Assembly (NCBI GenBank): GCA_910583725.1
Contig: CAJTXZ010000024.1
Location: 1 to 40,384, forward strand
DNA from: an uncultured Vampirovibrio sp.
GTDB taxonomy: Bacteria; Cyanobacteriota; Vampirovibrionia; Gastranaerophilales; Gastranaerophilaceae
DNA: 40,384 nucleotides
Reading direction: 5' to 3'
Position 1 is the stretch's first letter. Every line of letters begins with the position of its first letter. Positions 7,510 to 15,991 of this stretch are shown here, piece after piece. A model generated the notes under the pieces. It was given only the letters and a program-made list of their open reading frames with translations. It was not told the origin of the DNA and did not search any database. A program made the position numbers and the translations under genes.

Positions 7510-8528
7510 TTCATTTCATTGTTCAGCTTATCCAAAAAACGCACCACTTTGTTGTTGGGAAAATATTCTTTAAGTGCATCAAGCGGCACGCCTTTTAACT
7601 CATTCTTATTCACAAACACAGCATAGGGCTGGTTTTCAAGCGCGCTAAAACAAAGTGTTGAATTCGGATAAAGCTTTTCAAGTTCGGGAAAAATATCTGC
7701 AGTAGCTCCAAGCTGTGTTGTAGCCCCAAATTCAATGATATGGCCCAAAGAATCATAAATAGTATTTGCGCCCTGAAGGGTGCTAAAGCCGGTAAATTCA
7801 TAGCTTAACGGGGCATCATTAATTTTACATGCACATTTTGTGGATGGATCAACAAATATAGCATCATCCAAAAAATTTAATTGCCCCATTGCTTCTCTTA
7901 ATTCGGCAGCAGTTTTATCTTCGGCGATTTGTAATTCCTTATAATCCCTATTAAAATTTGTATCTTTTTGTGTTTCAAGAAGCTGCATTTTCTTGTGTAT
8001 ATCAACAATTTCATTTCTGAGGGCAATAATTTTATCAGATTGCGGATTTCTTTTCACCAAGGCAAGGCAGGAATGGTCTTTAAAACCAAGCTCCATACAT
8101 TCAGCAAAGAGTACTATTACATTATATTTATCCCCGAATTTATCTTCAAGAATTCTGCCCGCCTTACAGATTAATTCTTCACAAAGCCCTGTAAATTCAT
8201 CATCTTTATCATAGTTATTATAAAAACCATTTAAATAGTATTTACCATCCTTTTTAACAACACTTAAATCATCAATATTATCAAGCATATGGCTTTTGCC
8301 GTATTGGCATTTATCAAGCACGGATTGTATTTCTTTTATGGTTTGTCTTGTTTTATCTCTTCTTTCTATGTTTAACGAGAGGACAGGATTGCATTCAGGG
8401 CCGGGAAGCGCTGCTCTGGCTTTATCATCATCCGGTTTATTGCGATAAAATGGGTCTGTTTGTGCCTTTTGGGCCTTGAATGAAAGATTCTTTGGCAAGG
8501 TTATGTTTGGTAAAAAATTTATGTTCAT
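7491..8528 (-). CDS. Orphan protein with N-terminal LSFKA motif
   Basis: A 345-aa protein from the ATG at 8528; a TTG 18 nt upstream is possible but lies inside a hairpin stem. It opens M-N-I-N-F-L-P-N-I-T and then N-L-S-F-K-A at 15-20, a short motif shared in style with other orphans here. The middle is a mixed alpha/beta region with Cys and acidic residues; a coiled-coil-like charged stretch falls near 165-215. No signal peptide, membrane helix or known domain was recognised. No Shine-Dalgarno site is visible, and a terminator-like hairpin ends 10 nt before the start codon. Convergent with the dxs-like gene. Function unknown. Confidence 0.7.
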   Translation of the reverse strand: MNINFLPNITLPKNLSFKAQKAQTDPFYRNKPDDDKARAALPGPECNPVLSLNIERRDKTRQTIKEIQSVLDKCQYGKSHMLDNIDDLSVVKKDGKYYLNGFYNNYDKDDEFTGLCEELICKAGRILEDKFGDKYNVIVLFAECMELGFKDHSCLALVKRNPQSDKIIALRNEIVDIHKKMQLLETQKDTNFNRDYKELQIAEDKTAAELREAMGQLNFLDDAIFVDPSTKCACKINDAPLSYEFTGFSTLQGANTIYDSLGHIIEFGATTQLGATADIFPELEKLYPNSTLCFSALENQPYAVFVNKNELKGVPLDALKEYFPNNKVVRFLDKLNNEMNRAKNQ

Positions 8529-8538
8529 ACAACAATAA

Positions 8539-8573
8539 AACGCCAAAATAAATTAGTTTGTTATTTTGGCGTT
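8539..8573 (-). terminator. Strong hairpin: terminator of the flavoprotein gene, next to the following start
   Basis: AACGCCAAAATAA (8539-8551) pairs perfectly over 13 bp with TTATTTTGGCGTT (8561-8573), with a 9-nt loop. Read on the minus strand it is followed by TTTTATTG, as an intrinsic terminator for the gene at 8676-9308. The next ATG (8528) comes only 10 nt after the stem, so it may also act as an attenuator for the downstream orphan. Confidence 0.75.
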
Positions 8574-8675
8574 ATTTATTAAAAAATATTACAAAATCCT
8601 TTAAATGATTTCAAAGGAAAATCTTGAAGTCAATATCTATAATAAAACAGAGTTTGCAAGTGTATTTAAGGAGCT

Positions 8676-9308
8676 TTACCTTATAAAGTTTGTAAAGATA
8701 ACCTCTTCCATTGCAGGAGGCAAGATACCGGCGTTTTTGGCTGCTTCTTCACACTTTAGGTGCCAGGCCATATTTCTTGCAAGAATTCTCATATTCTGCA
8801 TACCTTCCTTATCCTGCAATACTTCATCAGGACTGTTTCCATGGACCATATTCCAATATCTGCCTGTAATTATGGGCATTTGGTTAATTCCAAAATATTT
8901 ATTAATCTGATCAAGCGTGGCTGTTGTTCCTGCGCGCCTTGCGCTAACTATTGAAGCACCTGGTTTATGGGTAAAAATATTTTTACCGGTGCGGCTTGCT
9001 GCAAAGAAGGCTCTGTGCAGAAATATCGGAAGAATACCTGCAGCTGAGGCATAATGCACGGGAGAACCTATTATAAAACCGTCAAATCCTTCTGCAAGGC
9101 TTATAAATTCATTAACCTTATCGTCAATGACGCAGCGCTTTAATTTGGCACAAGCACCACATGCCCTGCAGGGCGCTATTGCATCGTTTCCAATATGATA
9201 AATTTCTGAATCAATATTTTCTTCATTAAGGGTTTTTGCAATTTCACTAAGGGCTGTGAATGTGCAGCCGTTTTTATGGGGCGAGCCGTTTATAAGTAAA
9301 ACCTTCAT
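8676..9308 (-). CDS. Iron-sulfur flavoprotein, NADPH-dependent FMN reductase family
   Basis: A 210-aa flavodoxin-fold protein. The FMN phosphate loop is N-G-S-P-H-K-N-G-C-T (7-16). A Cys cluster C47-x2-C50-x2-C53-x5-C59 matches the compact 4Fe-4S site of the Isf family, electron-transfer flavoproteins of anaerobes. G-S-P-V-H-Y near 101-106 is the second conserved flavin-contact region. A strong ribosome site (AAGGAG, 7 nt) sets the start. A clear hairpin terminator follows (8539-8573). The likely role is cytosolic electron transfer or flavin-dependent reduction with NAD(P)H or ferredoxin; partners cannot be told. The gene appears monocistronic or weakly linked to the MmcQ gene 54 bp upstream. 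Confidence 0.88.
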   Translation of the reverse strand: MKVLLINGSPHKNGCTFTALSEIAKTLNEENIDSEIYHIGNDAIAPCRACGACAKLKRCVIDDKVNEFISLAEGFDGFIIGSPVHYASAAGILPIFLHRAFFAASRTGKNIFTHKPGASIVSARRAGTTATLDQINKYFGINQMPIITGRYWNMVHGNSPDEVLQDKEGMQNMRILARNMAWHLKCEEAAKNAGILPPAMEEVIFTNFIR

Positions 9309-9362
9309 ATTTTCTCCTTATCTTTAACAGGCCGCAGGGCGGGCCTTTAAACTATATAAAAC

Positions 9363-10064
9363 TTATTTTACTGCAAGATTATAACTTGAATCAATAAGTT
9401 TGTATATTTTATTTAGAGGCAGATTAAAGTTTTGCACTGTATTTGGCAATTTTTCCAGAGCCGGCCCAAAACATACTGTAAACCAGTGTTTTTTATTCAT
9501 ATGGAAGCCCGGAAAAAATATTTTGTTATCAAATAGTGAGTCTATAATATCGGGGTCCGCTCTTAAATCCATAACTTCAACAAGCCCTTCTTCGCCTTTA
9601 ATAAGCCTGTTTTTTGGAATTATCATAAAGACTGCATACCATTTTTTTGTGTCTTTTCTTCTAATTATAGAGCTTGTTTTAGATGTTTCCCATAAGAATT
9701 CTAATTCATTATCATATTTTTTATCAATATATTTTATTATATCTATTGTATTAGGGTTTTTGTAAACATCATTATCAAAGCACTGTTTTGATATAAGGTT
9801 TAGGGTATTTTCATACTCTGCCTTAATGTTTCCAACAAAAGAGCCTTGCGCTGCGGGCATTAAATGTAATGTATATTCTTCATCCGAAGATAAATCGATT
9901 ACTTGCGTATTAATATTGCCATCAGGGGTTATGCTGATTGTTAACATAAATTGATTATTTAAAATGCTTTTATTAAAAACATAGTTTTTACCGGATTTTT
10001 TAAAACCAAAGGCAATTATTTTTTGGATATTAGGTTTTTTATCTTTGAGTACAAAATTTTTCAT
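9363..10064 (-). CDS. MmcQ/YjbR family protein with N-terminal extension
   Basis: A 233-aa protein. Its C-terminal half (about 120-233) matches the MmcQ/YjbR (DUF419) fold: W-Y-A-V-F-M near 142-147, a V-E-V-M-D-L-R strand, and the hallmark F-P-G-F-H-M-N-K-K-H-W-F-T-V at 184-197. The family has a CyaY-like DNA-binding fold, though its role is poorly known. Residues 1-110 form a further domain of predicted mixed structure; the full length is double that of single-domain YjbR proteins but similar two-part proteins occur in anaerobes. Start at ATG; no strong ribosome site. Upstream lies the terminator of the 56-aa gene. Confidence 0.8.
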   Translation of the reverse strand: MKNFVLKDKKPNIQKIIAFGFKKSGKNYVFNKSILNNQFMLTISITPDGNINTQVIDLSSDEEYTLHLMPAAQGSFVGNIKAEYENTLNLISKQCFDNDVYKNPNTIDIIKYIDKKYDNELEFLWETSKTSSIIRRKDTKKWYAVFMIIPKNRLIKGEEGLVEVMDLRADPDIIDSLFDNKIFFPGFHMNKKHWFTVCFGPALEKLPNTVQNFNLPLNKIYKLIDSSYNLAVK

Positions 10065-10124
10065 TAGATTTTATTATAAAACATAAAGATTTTTGGGTGT
10101 GAATAATATTCAGTCAATAAAAAA

Positions 10125-10150
10125 CCGCCGGATTTTAAAATATCAGGCGG
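10125..10150 (-). terminator. Intrinsic terminator after the 56-aa gene
   Basis: On the minus strand CCGCC-T-GAT pairs with ATC-C-GGCGG, followed by six T. It lies about 66 bp past the stop codon of the small gene at 10216-10386. Confidence 0.8.
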
Positions 10151-10215
10151 AATTTTGTTTCTACTCCATAATCCATCTTTAACTGTTACATTTTTTTAAA
10201 ATATGCATTTGCATA

Positions 10216-10386
10216 TTATCTGTATCTTATATTAACAAGAGCTTTGTTGTTCATTGCTATTAATTCCATTGAATTCCAGAATTCGTTTGGTGATAATGTT
10301 GATTTAGCTTCAAGGTTTACTGTAACCTTTGTTGCATACATTTCAGCTAATCTTCTATCTATCATATCTGTTGGTTGAACTGCCAT
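10216..10386 (-). CDS. 56-aa microprotein of unknown function
   Basis: A short ORF from ATG at 10386 to TAA at 10216. The protein begins M-A-V-Q-P-T-D-M-I-D-R-R and ends A-L-V-N-I-R-Y-R; it is charged, has no membrane segment and looks like a soluble helix-plus-strand mini-protein. Its own strong terminator (10125-10150) and an isolated position between longer genes argue that it is a real, independent gene. The leader has only a weak ribosome site (AAAGAG), and TTTTGTTACAAAA, a near-perfect palindrome, lies about 75 bp upstream. I do not recognise the family. Codon use resembles neighbours. Confidence 0.68.
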   Translation of the reverse strand: MAVQPTDMIDRRLAEMYATKVTVNLEAKSTLSPNEFWNSMELIAMNNKALVNIRYR

Positions 10387-10587
10387 CTTGTTTACTCTTT
10401 CATATATCTTACATATATATAAAGTATTTATATGATATAGAATTTCAATCTTAAAATATTTTGTTACAAAAGTTTACATATTATTTTTAATCACGGCGAG
10501 ATTCAATGTTTTCACACAAATTATGTTTTATGATATAATAAAATAGCTATTTTTTAGGCATTATACAGAGATTTAGAGAGGGATTTT

Positions 10588-11538
10588 ATGAAAAAATACA
10601 GAATAGGTGTTGATATTGGCGGAACAAACATTAAAATAGCCCTTGTAGACAAGGAAGGCAAAATTGTTTATTCTAACACAACGCCAACACGTGCAGACCT
10701 TGGCTATGAGCATTCTTTAGGCAATATTAAGCTTGCAATATCAGATTTGATGAAGGAAACAAATGAATCAAAAGATTCAATTGAAGCCATAGGCTTTGGT
10801 TTCCCGGGACAGATTGATTATCAGGCAGGAGTTGTCAGACTTCTTCCAAACATGCCTGGATGGGTTGATATCCCTGTTGCAGATATTATACAAAAGGAAT
10901 TTCAAATTCCAACACGGCTGGATAATGATGTACGTGTTGCAACGCTGGGTGAATTAAAATACGGCGCAGGAAAGGGCTGTCAAAATCTTGTATGTATTAC
11001 TGTGGGCACAGGAATAGGCTCAGGCCTTGTAATAAACGGAAAGCTTGCAAGGGGTGCAAAAAATGCTGCAGGTGAAATCGGTCACATTAAAATGTCCATG
11101 AATGACGGGCCATTGTGCGGCTGTGGAGACTTTGCCTGCTTTGAGGCTTACGCTTCAGGGCCTGCTATTGTACAAATGGCAAAAGAATACATTATGGGCG
11201 GAAAATCATCAAAATTTAAGGAGCTTGCAACCGAAGAATTAAGCCCTTATATTGTGGCACAGGCAGCACTCCAGGGAGATGTTGTTGCAAAGCAGATATA
11301 TAGAAAAATTGGCGAAATAATAGGGCTTGGCTTAACGTCTGTTATAAACCTTTTAAACCCTGAAAAGGTTATTATAGGCGGCGGTGTGGCAGATGCCGGA
11401 GATATACTTTTTAATCCTATTAAAGAAATTGTTCAAAAACGCGCAATGCCAATACAGGCTTCAAGCGTTCAAATTGTTCCTGCAGTTCTTGGAAACACAG
11501 CGGGGGTCATCGGCGCAAGCCTTTTAATTGAAAGCTAA
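10588..11538 (+). CDS. ROK-family sugar kinase (glucokinase-like)
   Basis: A 316-aa ROK kinase, expected to phosphorylate glucose or a related hexose with ATP in the cytosol. The ATP phosphate motif G-V-D-I-G-G-T-N is at 7-14. The catalytic Asp is D114 in L-D-N-D-V-R. The second ATP-binding motif is V-G-T-G-I-G-S-G at 139-146. The zinc site H166 with C177-G-C179-G-x3-C184, followed by E186, matches ROK glucokinases. Length and order are typical. The ribosome site AGAGAGGG precedes ATG. A hairpin terminator (11558-11591) follows, so it is probably its own unit. Sugar specificity cannot be read with certainty. Confidence 0.93.
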   Translation: MKKYRIGVDIGGTNIKIALVDKEGKIVYSNTTPTRADLGYEHSLGNIKLAISDLMKETNESKDSIEAIGFGFPGQIDYQAGVVRLLPNMPGWVDIPVADIIQKEFQIPTRLDNDVRVATLGELKYGAGKGCQNLVCITVGTGIGSGLVINGKLARGAKNAAGEIGHIKMSMNDGPLCGCGDFACFEAYASGPAIVQMAKEYIMGGKSSKFKELATEELSPYIVAQAALQGDVVAKQIYRKIGEIIGLGLTSVINLLNPEKVIIGGGVADAGDILFNPIKEIVQKRAMPIQASSVQIVPAVLGNTAGVIGASLLIES

Positions 11539-11557
11539 GAATTGTTTTCTTAATAAG

Positions 11558-11591
11558 AAAATGTCGGGGTTTAAACAAGCTCCGGCATTTT
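11558..11591 (+). terminator. Hairpin terminator after the ROK kinase gene
   Basis: AAAATGTCGGGG pairs with CTCCGGCATTTT over 12 positions, including two G-T wobbles, with a 10-nt loop. T residues close the stem. It starts 19 bp after the stop codon. Confidence 0.7.
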
Positions 11592-11638
11592 AATATGTAT
11601 ATTTTTAAGGTGTACAGTTTAAGGATACGGGCGGATAT

Positions 11639-11672
11639 AATTTATGTTAATTATATACAATTAGCATAAATT
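11639..11672. promoter_or_regulatory. Long imperfect palindrome upstream of holA
   Basis: AATTTATG-T-TAATT (11639-11652) is mirrored by AATTA-G-CATAAATT (11659-11672) with a 6-bp centre. It overlaps a TATAAT (11636-11641). The arrangement resembles an operator placed over a -10 element, about 75 bp before holA. No known regulator consensus is recognised. Confidence 0.35.
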
Positions 11673-11748
11673 TTTATTGCACAAGGTTTTATAAATTCAA
11701 TTTTCGGGCTACAATTATGTTAAATAATTAAATTGGGGATTTTAGTGT

Positions 11749-12768
11749 ATGCCTGTATATTTATTCTGGGGTGATGAGGATTTCACGCTGGAGAATGAAA
11801 TTAAGACAATAAAAGAAGAGGCACTTAAAGTTTCGGAAGGAAATGAAATTTCACCTCTAAATTACAGGTGTCTTGATAACCCCGATTACAAGAGCCTGAT
11901 TGACGCATTGCGCTCTCAGCCTATGATGTTTGGCGATATAGTTTATAAAATAAGGGCTGATAAATATTTCCTTGAGACAACAAAAAAGATAAAACTTAAT
12001 GACAAAGAGACAGAAGAAATTATTAAAGCGCTTGAATTAGTTTCAGACAGAGTGCACATCATTTTAACATGCCCTATTCCAAAAGGGGACAGAAAAAAGC
12101 CTGATTCAAGAAAAAAACTTTATAAGGCGGTTCAAAAAGCAGGCAGCATAAAAGAATTTAGTGCATTCAAGGCTTATGAAGAATACAAAATAGTTCCGGC
12201 ATTAAAAACAATGGCACAAAAGATGGGTTTAAAGGCAGATACAGCGGCGCTTACAATGATTGTGCGGCAGACAGGCCCATCTCTTAGGGATTTGTATACA
12301 GCACTTGAAAAGATAAAACTTATAATTCACCCGAAGGATGTTATAACGCTTTCTGCGGTTGAAAAAATAGGCGGAGATGGGAAAAATATTTTTCTTTTAA
12401 ATGATTTAATACTTGAGGGAAAGGAATCGGAGATATTATTTCAGATTTCAAACCTTTTGAATAAATCTCATTATCTTGAAATTCTAGCATTTCTTCAAAG
12501 TTTTCTATCAAAGTCACTAATTACAAAAATTTATTCAAAATCAATGTCTAGCTTTGATATAGCAAGAAAAACAGGACAAAACGACTATGCTGTAAAAAAG
12601 GCAATTGAAAAATTAAACAAAATCAGCCTTAGCGAATTAATCAATATCAAGCAAAGGCTAACACAGGCAGAATTTGAGATTAAAAGCGGGCTAAAGGAGC
12701 CGCTTCTTGCTTTTGAGGGTGCTTTTATGAGCAATACAGATGAGAATACTGCCGGGGAGATGTTATGA
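11749..12768 (+). CDS. holA: DNA polymerase III subunit delta
   Basis: A 339-aa clamp-loader subunit that opens the beta sliding clamp during replication. The N-terminus V-Y-L-F-W-G-D-E-D-F (3-12) is the family start (normally F-L-x-G-x-D/E). Middle text such as L-R-S-Q-P-M-M-F-G near 58-66 and the helical C-terminal collar (about 215-335) fit HolA. Length is normal. GGGGA about 13 nt upstream is a weak ribosome site. The stop overlaps the holB ATG by 4 bp (ATGA), so translation is coupled. First gene of holA-holB-DUF3326-pilin. Confidence 0.9.
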   Translation: MPVYLFWGDEDFTLENEIKTIKEEALKVSEGNEISPLNYRCLDNPDYKSLIDALRSQPMMFGDIVYKIRADKYFLETTKKIKLNDKETEEIIKALELVSDRVHIILTCPIPKGDRKKPDSRKKLYKAVQKAGSIKEFSAFKAYEEYKIVPALKTMAQKMGLKADTAALTMIVRQTGPSLRDLYTALEKIKLIIHPKDVITLSAVEKIGGDGKNIFLLNDLILEGKESEILFQISNLLNKSHYLEILAFLQSFLSKSLITKIYSKSMSSFDIARKTGQNDYAVKKAIEKLNKISLSELINIKQRLTQAEFEIKSGLKEPLLAFEGAFMSNTDENTAGEML

Positions 12769-13703
12769 TAAATAAAATATTAAAAAACAGATTTCCGTTT
12801 GCTTCAAAATATTTTGAGACACTAATGGATGGCAATATTGATAAGTTTCCCCAGGCTATTGTATTTGAAGGGCTTGATATTATAGGGCAATATATGTTTT
12901 CAATGGAACTTGCAAGGATTTTGAACTGCAGCAAGAGCAGGAAAGAAGACTGCGATTGCATAAATTGTAACTGGATAAGGGAAGCAAGACATCCTGCTGT
13001 TAATATGGTAACGCCTATAGATTATAAAGATGATGCTTCAAAAACGGTTATATCAATAAATCAGGCAAAAAAGATAACATCCAGCCTAAGTGAAACAAGC
13101 GATTATCACAGGTTTTTTATATTTGCAGATGCAAAAATAAAGCAAAAAAGCGCTGTTGAAAATGCCTTAATTAATGAGTATAAGAATTTAAAGTTTAATT
13201 TTCCAGAGGAGGATTGGGTGCCAATGCCTTTAACTACAAAAGTTTTTAAGGCAGAGGCTTCAAATTCACTCTTAAAATCAATAGAAGAGCCCCCAAAAAG
13301 AACCACGTTTATATTCTTATCTAAAAACAGAGAGGATATAATATCTACAATTGTTTCAAGAAGCAATGTTTTTAAGCTGCCAAATCTAAAAGCCAAAACA
13401 GGTTTATCTGATACAATTAAAAATCTGCTTCAAAACTATCCTGAATATAATGTTAGAGAAGCTATGGAAACTGCAGGGGAGATTGAGGGTATAATAAAGA
13501 GCGAAGAAATAGATATATATGATTTCTTAAACGGATTTCAGGATCTAGCGCTTGGCTTCATAAAAAATAATCTGCGAAGCGGCAGCAGAATATATGAAAA
13601 TCATATAAGGCTTATTCAAAGGGCAAAACAGAGGATTTCTGTCTCTATGAGCCCGAAGGTTGTTCTAGAAAGTTTGTTTTTGGATATAGCAACAAAGCAT
13701 TGA
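12765..13703 (+). CDS. holB: DNA polymerase III subunit delta prime
   Basis: A 312-aa clamp-loader subunit. Four Cys (C55, C63, C65, C68) make the zinc module expected in delta'-type and tau/gamma-type AAA+ subunits. S-L-L-K-S-I-E-E-P near 165-175 and the following T-F-I-F-L-S and S-R-S region (S-R-C in others) match the sensor and arginine-finger segments. There is no intact Walker A lysine motif near 35-45, as usual for delta', which does not hydrolyse ATP. The gene overlaps holA by 4 bp. The partner holA is adjacent, which strengthens the call. Confidence 0.9.
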   Translation: MINKILKNRFPFASKYFETLMDGNIDKFPQAIVFEGLDIIGQYMFSMELARILNCSKSRKEDCDCINCNWIREARHPAVNMVTPIDYKDDASKTVISINQAKKITSSLSETSDYHRFFIFADAKIKQKSAVENALINEYKNLKFNFPEEDWVPMPLTTKVFKAEASNSLLKSIEEPPKRTTFIFLSKNREDIISTIVSRSNVFKLPNLKAKTGLSDTIKNLLQNYPEYNVREAMETAGEIEGIIKSEEIDIYDFLNGFQDLALGFIKNNLRSGSRIYENHIRLIQRAKQRISVSMSPKVVLESLFLDIATKH

Positions 13704-13759
13704 TTTTTTGGCAAGTTGCCCGAAGCAAAGGTTTTAAAAGATGCGGAGTTAAATTAATA

Positions 13760-14755
13760 ATGAAGAATATAATAGCAATGTCTGTTCCAACAGGAGTCGG
13801 GGCTGAAATTGGCGGTTTTGCAGGAGATGCCGGGCATATTGCAAGGATGTTTGCAGAACATTATAAGATTATAGTAAACCCTAATGTTGTTAATGCGGGA
13901 ATATTGAGTGCCATAAATGATAATATGCTTTATGTTGAAGGATATGCCTTTGATGAATTTTTTTCAGGCAATATAAATTTAGAGCCTGCTACAAAATTTA
14001 ATAAAATCGGTGTGATATTTGATAAAGCAATACCTGATGATATTTTAAACATTCATTTGAATACAATTGAGGCTGCAAAGGTTGTAAAAAATTACGATAT
14101 TCCTTTTTTTGAAATAACGGATGAAAATGTCGGAGTCAGCTTATTAAAAGATTCTTCGGGGATTTCATCAGGAAGGGTGGAGAATGAAAAAACACTGTAT
14201 AGGGCAGCAGAAAATCTTCTTCAAAAAGGGGTGGAGGCTATTGCTGTTGTGTGCTTTTTTGGGGATGAATGCGAGGATGAAAATTATAATAACGGAATTG
14301 GGGTAGATCCTATTGGGGGCATTGAGGCTGTAATATCCCATTACCTTACAAAAGAATTTATGGTGCCAGCTGCGCATTCGCCTGCATTTTCAGGGCTTGA
14401 TATTTCATTTAAAAAAGAAAATTACAAAGTAGCGTCAGAATTTATTTCATCAACATATCTTCCCTGCATATTAGACGGGCTTTCCATAGCGCCAAAATTA
14501 TCAAAGGATGGAAAAATTAAAAGAGAAGATGTTAAATGCCTTATAGTGCCAAAAAATGCACTGGGCTCTAAGGCTGTATTATCCTGTATTGATTCCAATA
14601 TTGATATTTTGGCTGTAAATAATAAGACCGTACTTTCAATTGATTGCAAGAAACTTAAGGAAAATGATATAATTAGAGATATGATGAAAAAATCCATAAG
14701 AGAGTTTGAAAGCTATCAGGATTGTTTAAATTTTATAAAGGGTAAGTATGAATAA
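13760..14755 (+). CDS. DUF3326 family protein
   Basis: A 331-aa protein from ATG at 13760 (GGAG 11 nt before); an upstream in-frame TTG at 13700 is less likely. It opens M-K-N-I-I-A-M-S-V-P-T-G-V-G-A-E-I-G-G-F and has H-P/N-P-N-V-V-N-A-G, G-V-D-P-I-G-G-x-E-A-V-I-S-H and A-H-S-P-A-F, all as in the cyanobacterial DUF3326 family. Length matches. The family's biochemical role is unknown to me; Gly-rich segments suggest a ligand-binding alpha/beta fold. Sits between holB and a pilin-like gene; its last 8 bp overlap the pilin start. The family's phylogenetic spread makes it a useful marker for a cyanobacterial relative. Confidence 0.88.
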   Translation: MKNIIAMSVPTGVGAEIGGFAGDAGHIARMFAEHYKIIVNPNVVNAGILSAINDNMLYVEGYAFDEFFSGNINLEPATKFNKIGVIFDKAIPDDILNIHLNTIEAAKVVKNYDIPFFEITDENVGVSLLKDSSGISSGRVENEKTLYRAAENLLQKGVEAIAVVCFFGDECEDENYNNGIGVDPIGGIEAVISHYLTKEFMVPAAHSPAFSGLDISFKKENYKVASEFISSTYLPCILDGLSIAPKLSKDGKIKREDVKCLIVPKNALGSKAVLSCIDSNIDILAVNNKTVLSIDCKKLKENDIIRDMMKKSIREFESYQDCLNFIKGKYE

Positions 14756-15938
14756 AATTTTTAAAAACCTTAGAGGACAAAAGAACAAAATACGCAGCAA
14801 AAAGGGCTGGACGCTTGTTGAATTATGTATAGCAATGATTGCGCTTGCAATACTTGTCGGGCTTTCTGTTCAGGCAATAAAGCCAAGAAGGCTTATGATT
14901 ACACCGTTTGCATATGCAGGCCTTCAAAATTTAAGGCAGGCAAATAATTATATTATCAATAAATGCAACGAGGGTGAAGTTTACGGATGTTCTTCAAACA
15001 CAGGAAAACTGCCTGACTCTATTGAGGCACAAGGAGCCATGATGCAAGACTGGATAAGTAACAACGCACTGCCTGAAGATCAGCGGGACCCCACCATTCC
15101 AACAGCAGAGCCCGGGCCGAATTTATCCAACATGAATGACATTTATTGTTATGAGGTTGCAAACCTGTTTACATTAATTAATGATGAGGTGCATTGCAAA
15201 TACAAAAACGGAGGCGGCGATGATACGATGCTTCCTGAGGGCTCTACACCTGGCAGACCAAACTTTCAGACGGCAAATATGGTTGCTTATTACTTCCTTG
15301 AAAGACCCTGGAAAAAAATAATGAGGGCAACACCAATGGAAGGCAGCGATATGTCTATGCAGACCACGGAAGAAACTTATGTAAAACAGATATTTATTGA
15401 TGTTAACGGAGATGATGGCCCAAACAAACTTGGAGAGGATCAGTTCCCCTTAAGAGTTTATATGACGGGAGAGATAATTCCCGGAGCATGCGGGCTATAT
15501 AAGGCAGAATACGACCCGATATCAACTGATCCTGACATTATAACAGAAGCTGACTTATTCTGCCCTGATGGCGTTACATCAGGCAGCAGCATGGCATCAA
15601 ACAATTGGCTAAATCAGAGTTATCCATTTTCTTATAACGTATACAGAAGTCATGTTCCTGATATTTCAGACCCGGAAACAAGAAAGACAACTACACTCAT
15701 TCGCGGGGCAAGCTATAGAACTGCAGCATGCAAATCAGGAAGAGACGTAATTGTTCCAAGAGAAGACTTTTGCGACACTGACAATGACGGAGAAAATTTT
15801 GAAACCGAATTAAATGCAAAAAACTTTAAAACTCTTCAAGATTGTTCAACAGGAACAGAGGGAGAAAATGCTTTCTGTGTTACAAGGATATCAAGACCTT
15901 CAAGCCCTGGAATATTCAGGCTTCCATTAAGTATATAA
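14748..15938 (+). CDS. Type IV pilin-like / pseudopilin protein
   Basis: A 396-aa protein with a class III prepilin signal: a basic leader (residues 1-20, ending R-S-K-K-G) is cut between G20 and W21, and E25 is the conserved Glu at position +5. The hydrophobic helix follows at 21-42 (W-T-L-V-E-L-C-I-A-M-I-A-L). The large remainder is an extracytoplasmic domain with many Cys and Asp/Asn-rich turns (D-V-N-G-D-D-G near 222-228), suggesting disulfides and possibly metal binding. It is longer than typical major pilins, so a minor pilin or pseudopilin of a type II/IV system is likelier. AAAGGG precedes the ATG, which overlaps DUF3326. A strong terminator follows. Confidence 0.85.
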   Translation: MNKIFKNLRGQKNKIRSKKGWTLVELCIAMIALAILVGLSVQAIKPRRLMITPFAYAGLQNLRQANNYIINKCNEGEVYGCSSNTGKLPDSIEAQGAMMQDWISNNALPEDQRDPTIPTAEPGPNLSNMNDIYCYEVANLFTLINDEVHCKYKNGGGDDTMLPEGSTPGRPNFQTANMVAYYFLERPWKKIMRATPMEGSDMSMQTTEETYVKQIFIDVNGDDGPNKLGEDQFPLRVYMTGEIIPGACGLYKAEYDPISTDPDIITEADLFCPDGVTSGSSMASNNWLNQSYPFSYNVYRSHVPDISDPETRKTTTLIRGASYRTAACKSGRDVIVPREDFCDTDNDGENFETELNAKNFKTLQDCSTGTEGENAFCVTRISRPSSPGIFRLPLSI

Positions 15939-15956
15939 CTATAAATTATTAAGGAT

Positions 15957-15991
15957 AAAAGCTCCATGTTCTAAAAAATCATGGAGCTTTT
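15957..15991 (+). terminator. Strong intrinsic terminator after the pilin-like gene
   Basis: AAAAGCTCCATG (15957-15968) pairs perfectly with CATGGAGCTTTT (15980-15991), with an 11-nt loop and a T-rich tail. It ends the holA-holB-DUF3326-pilin run. Confidence 0.92.
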
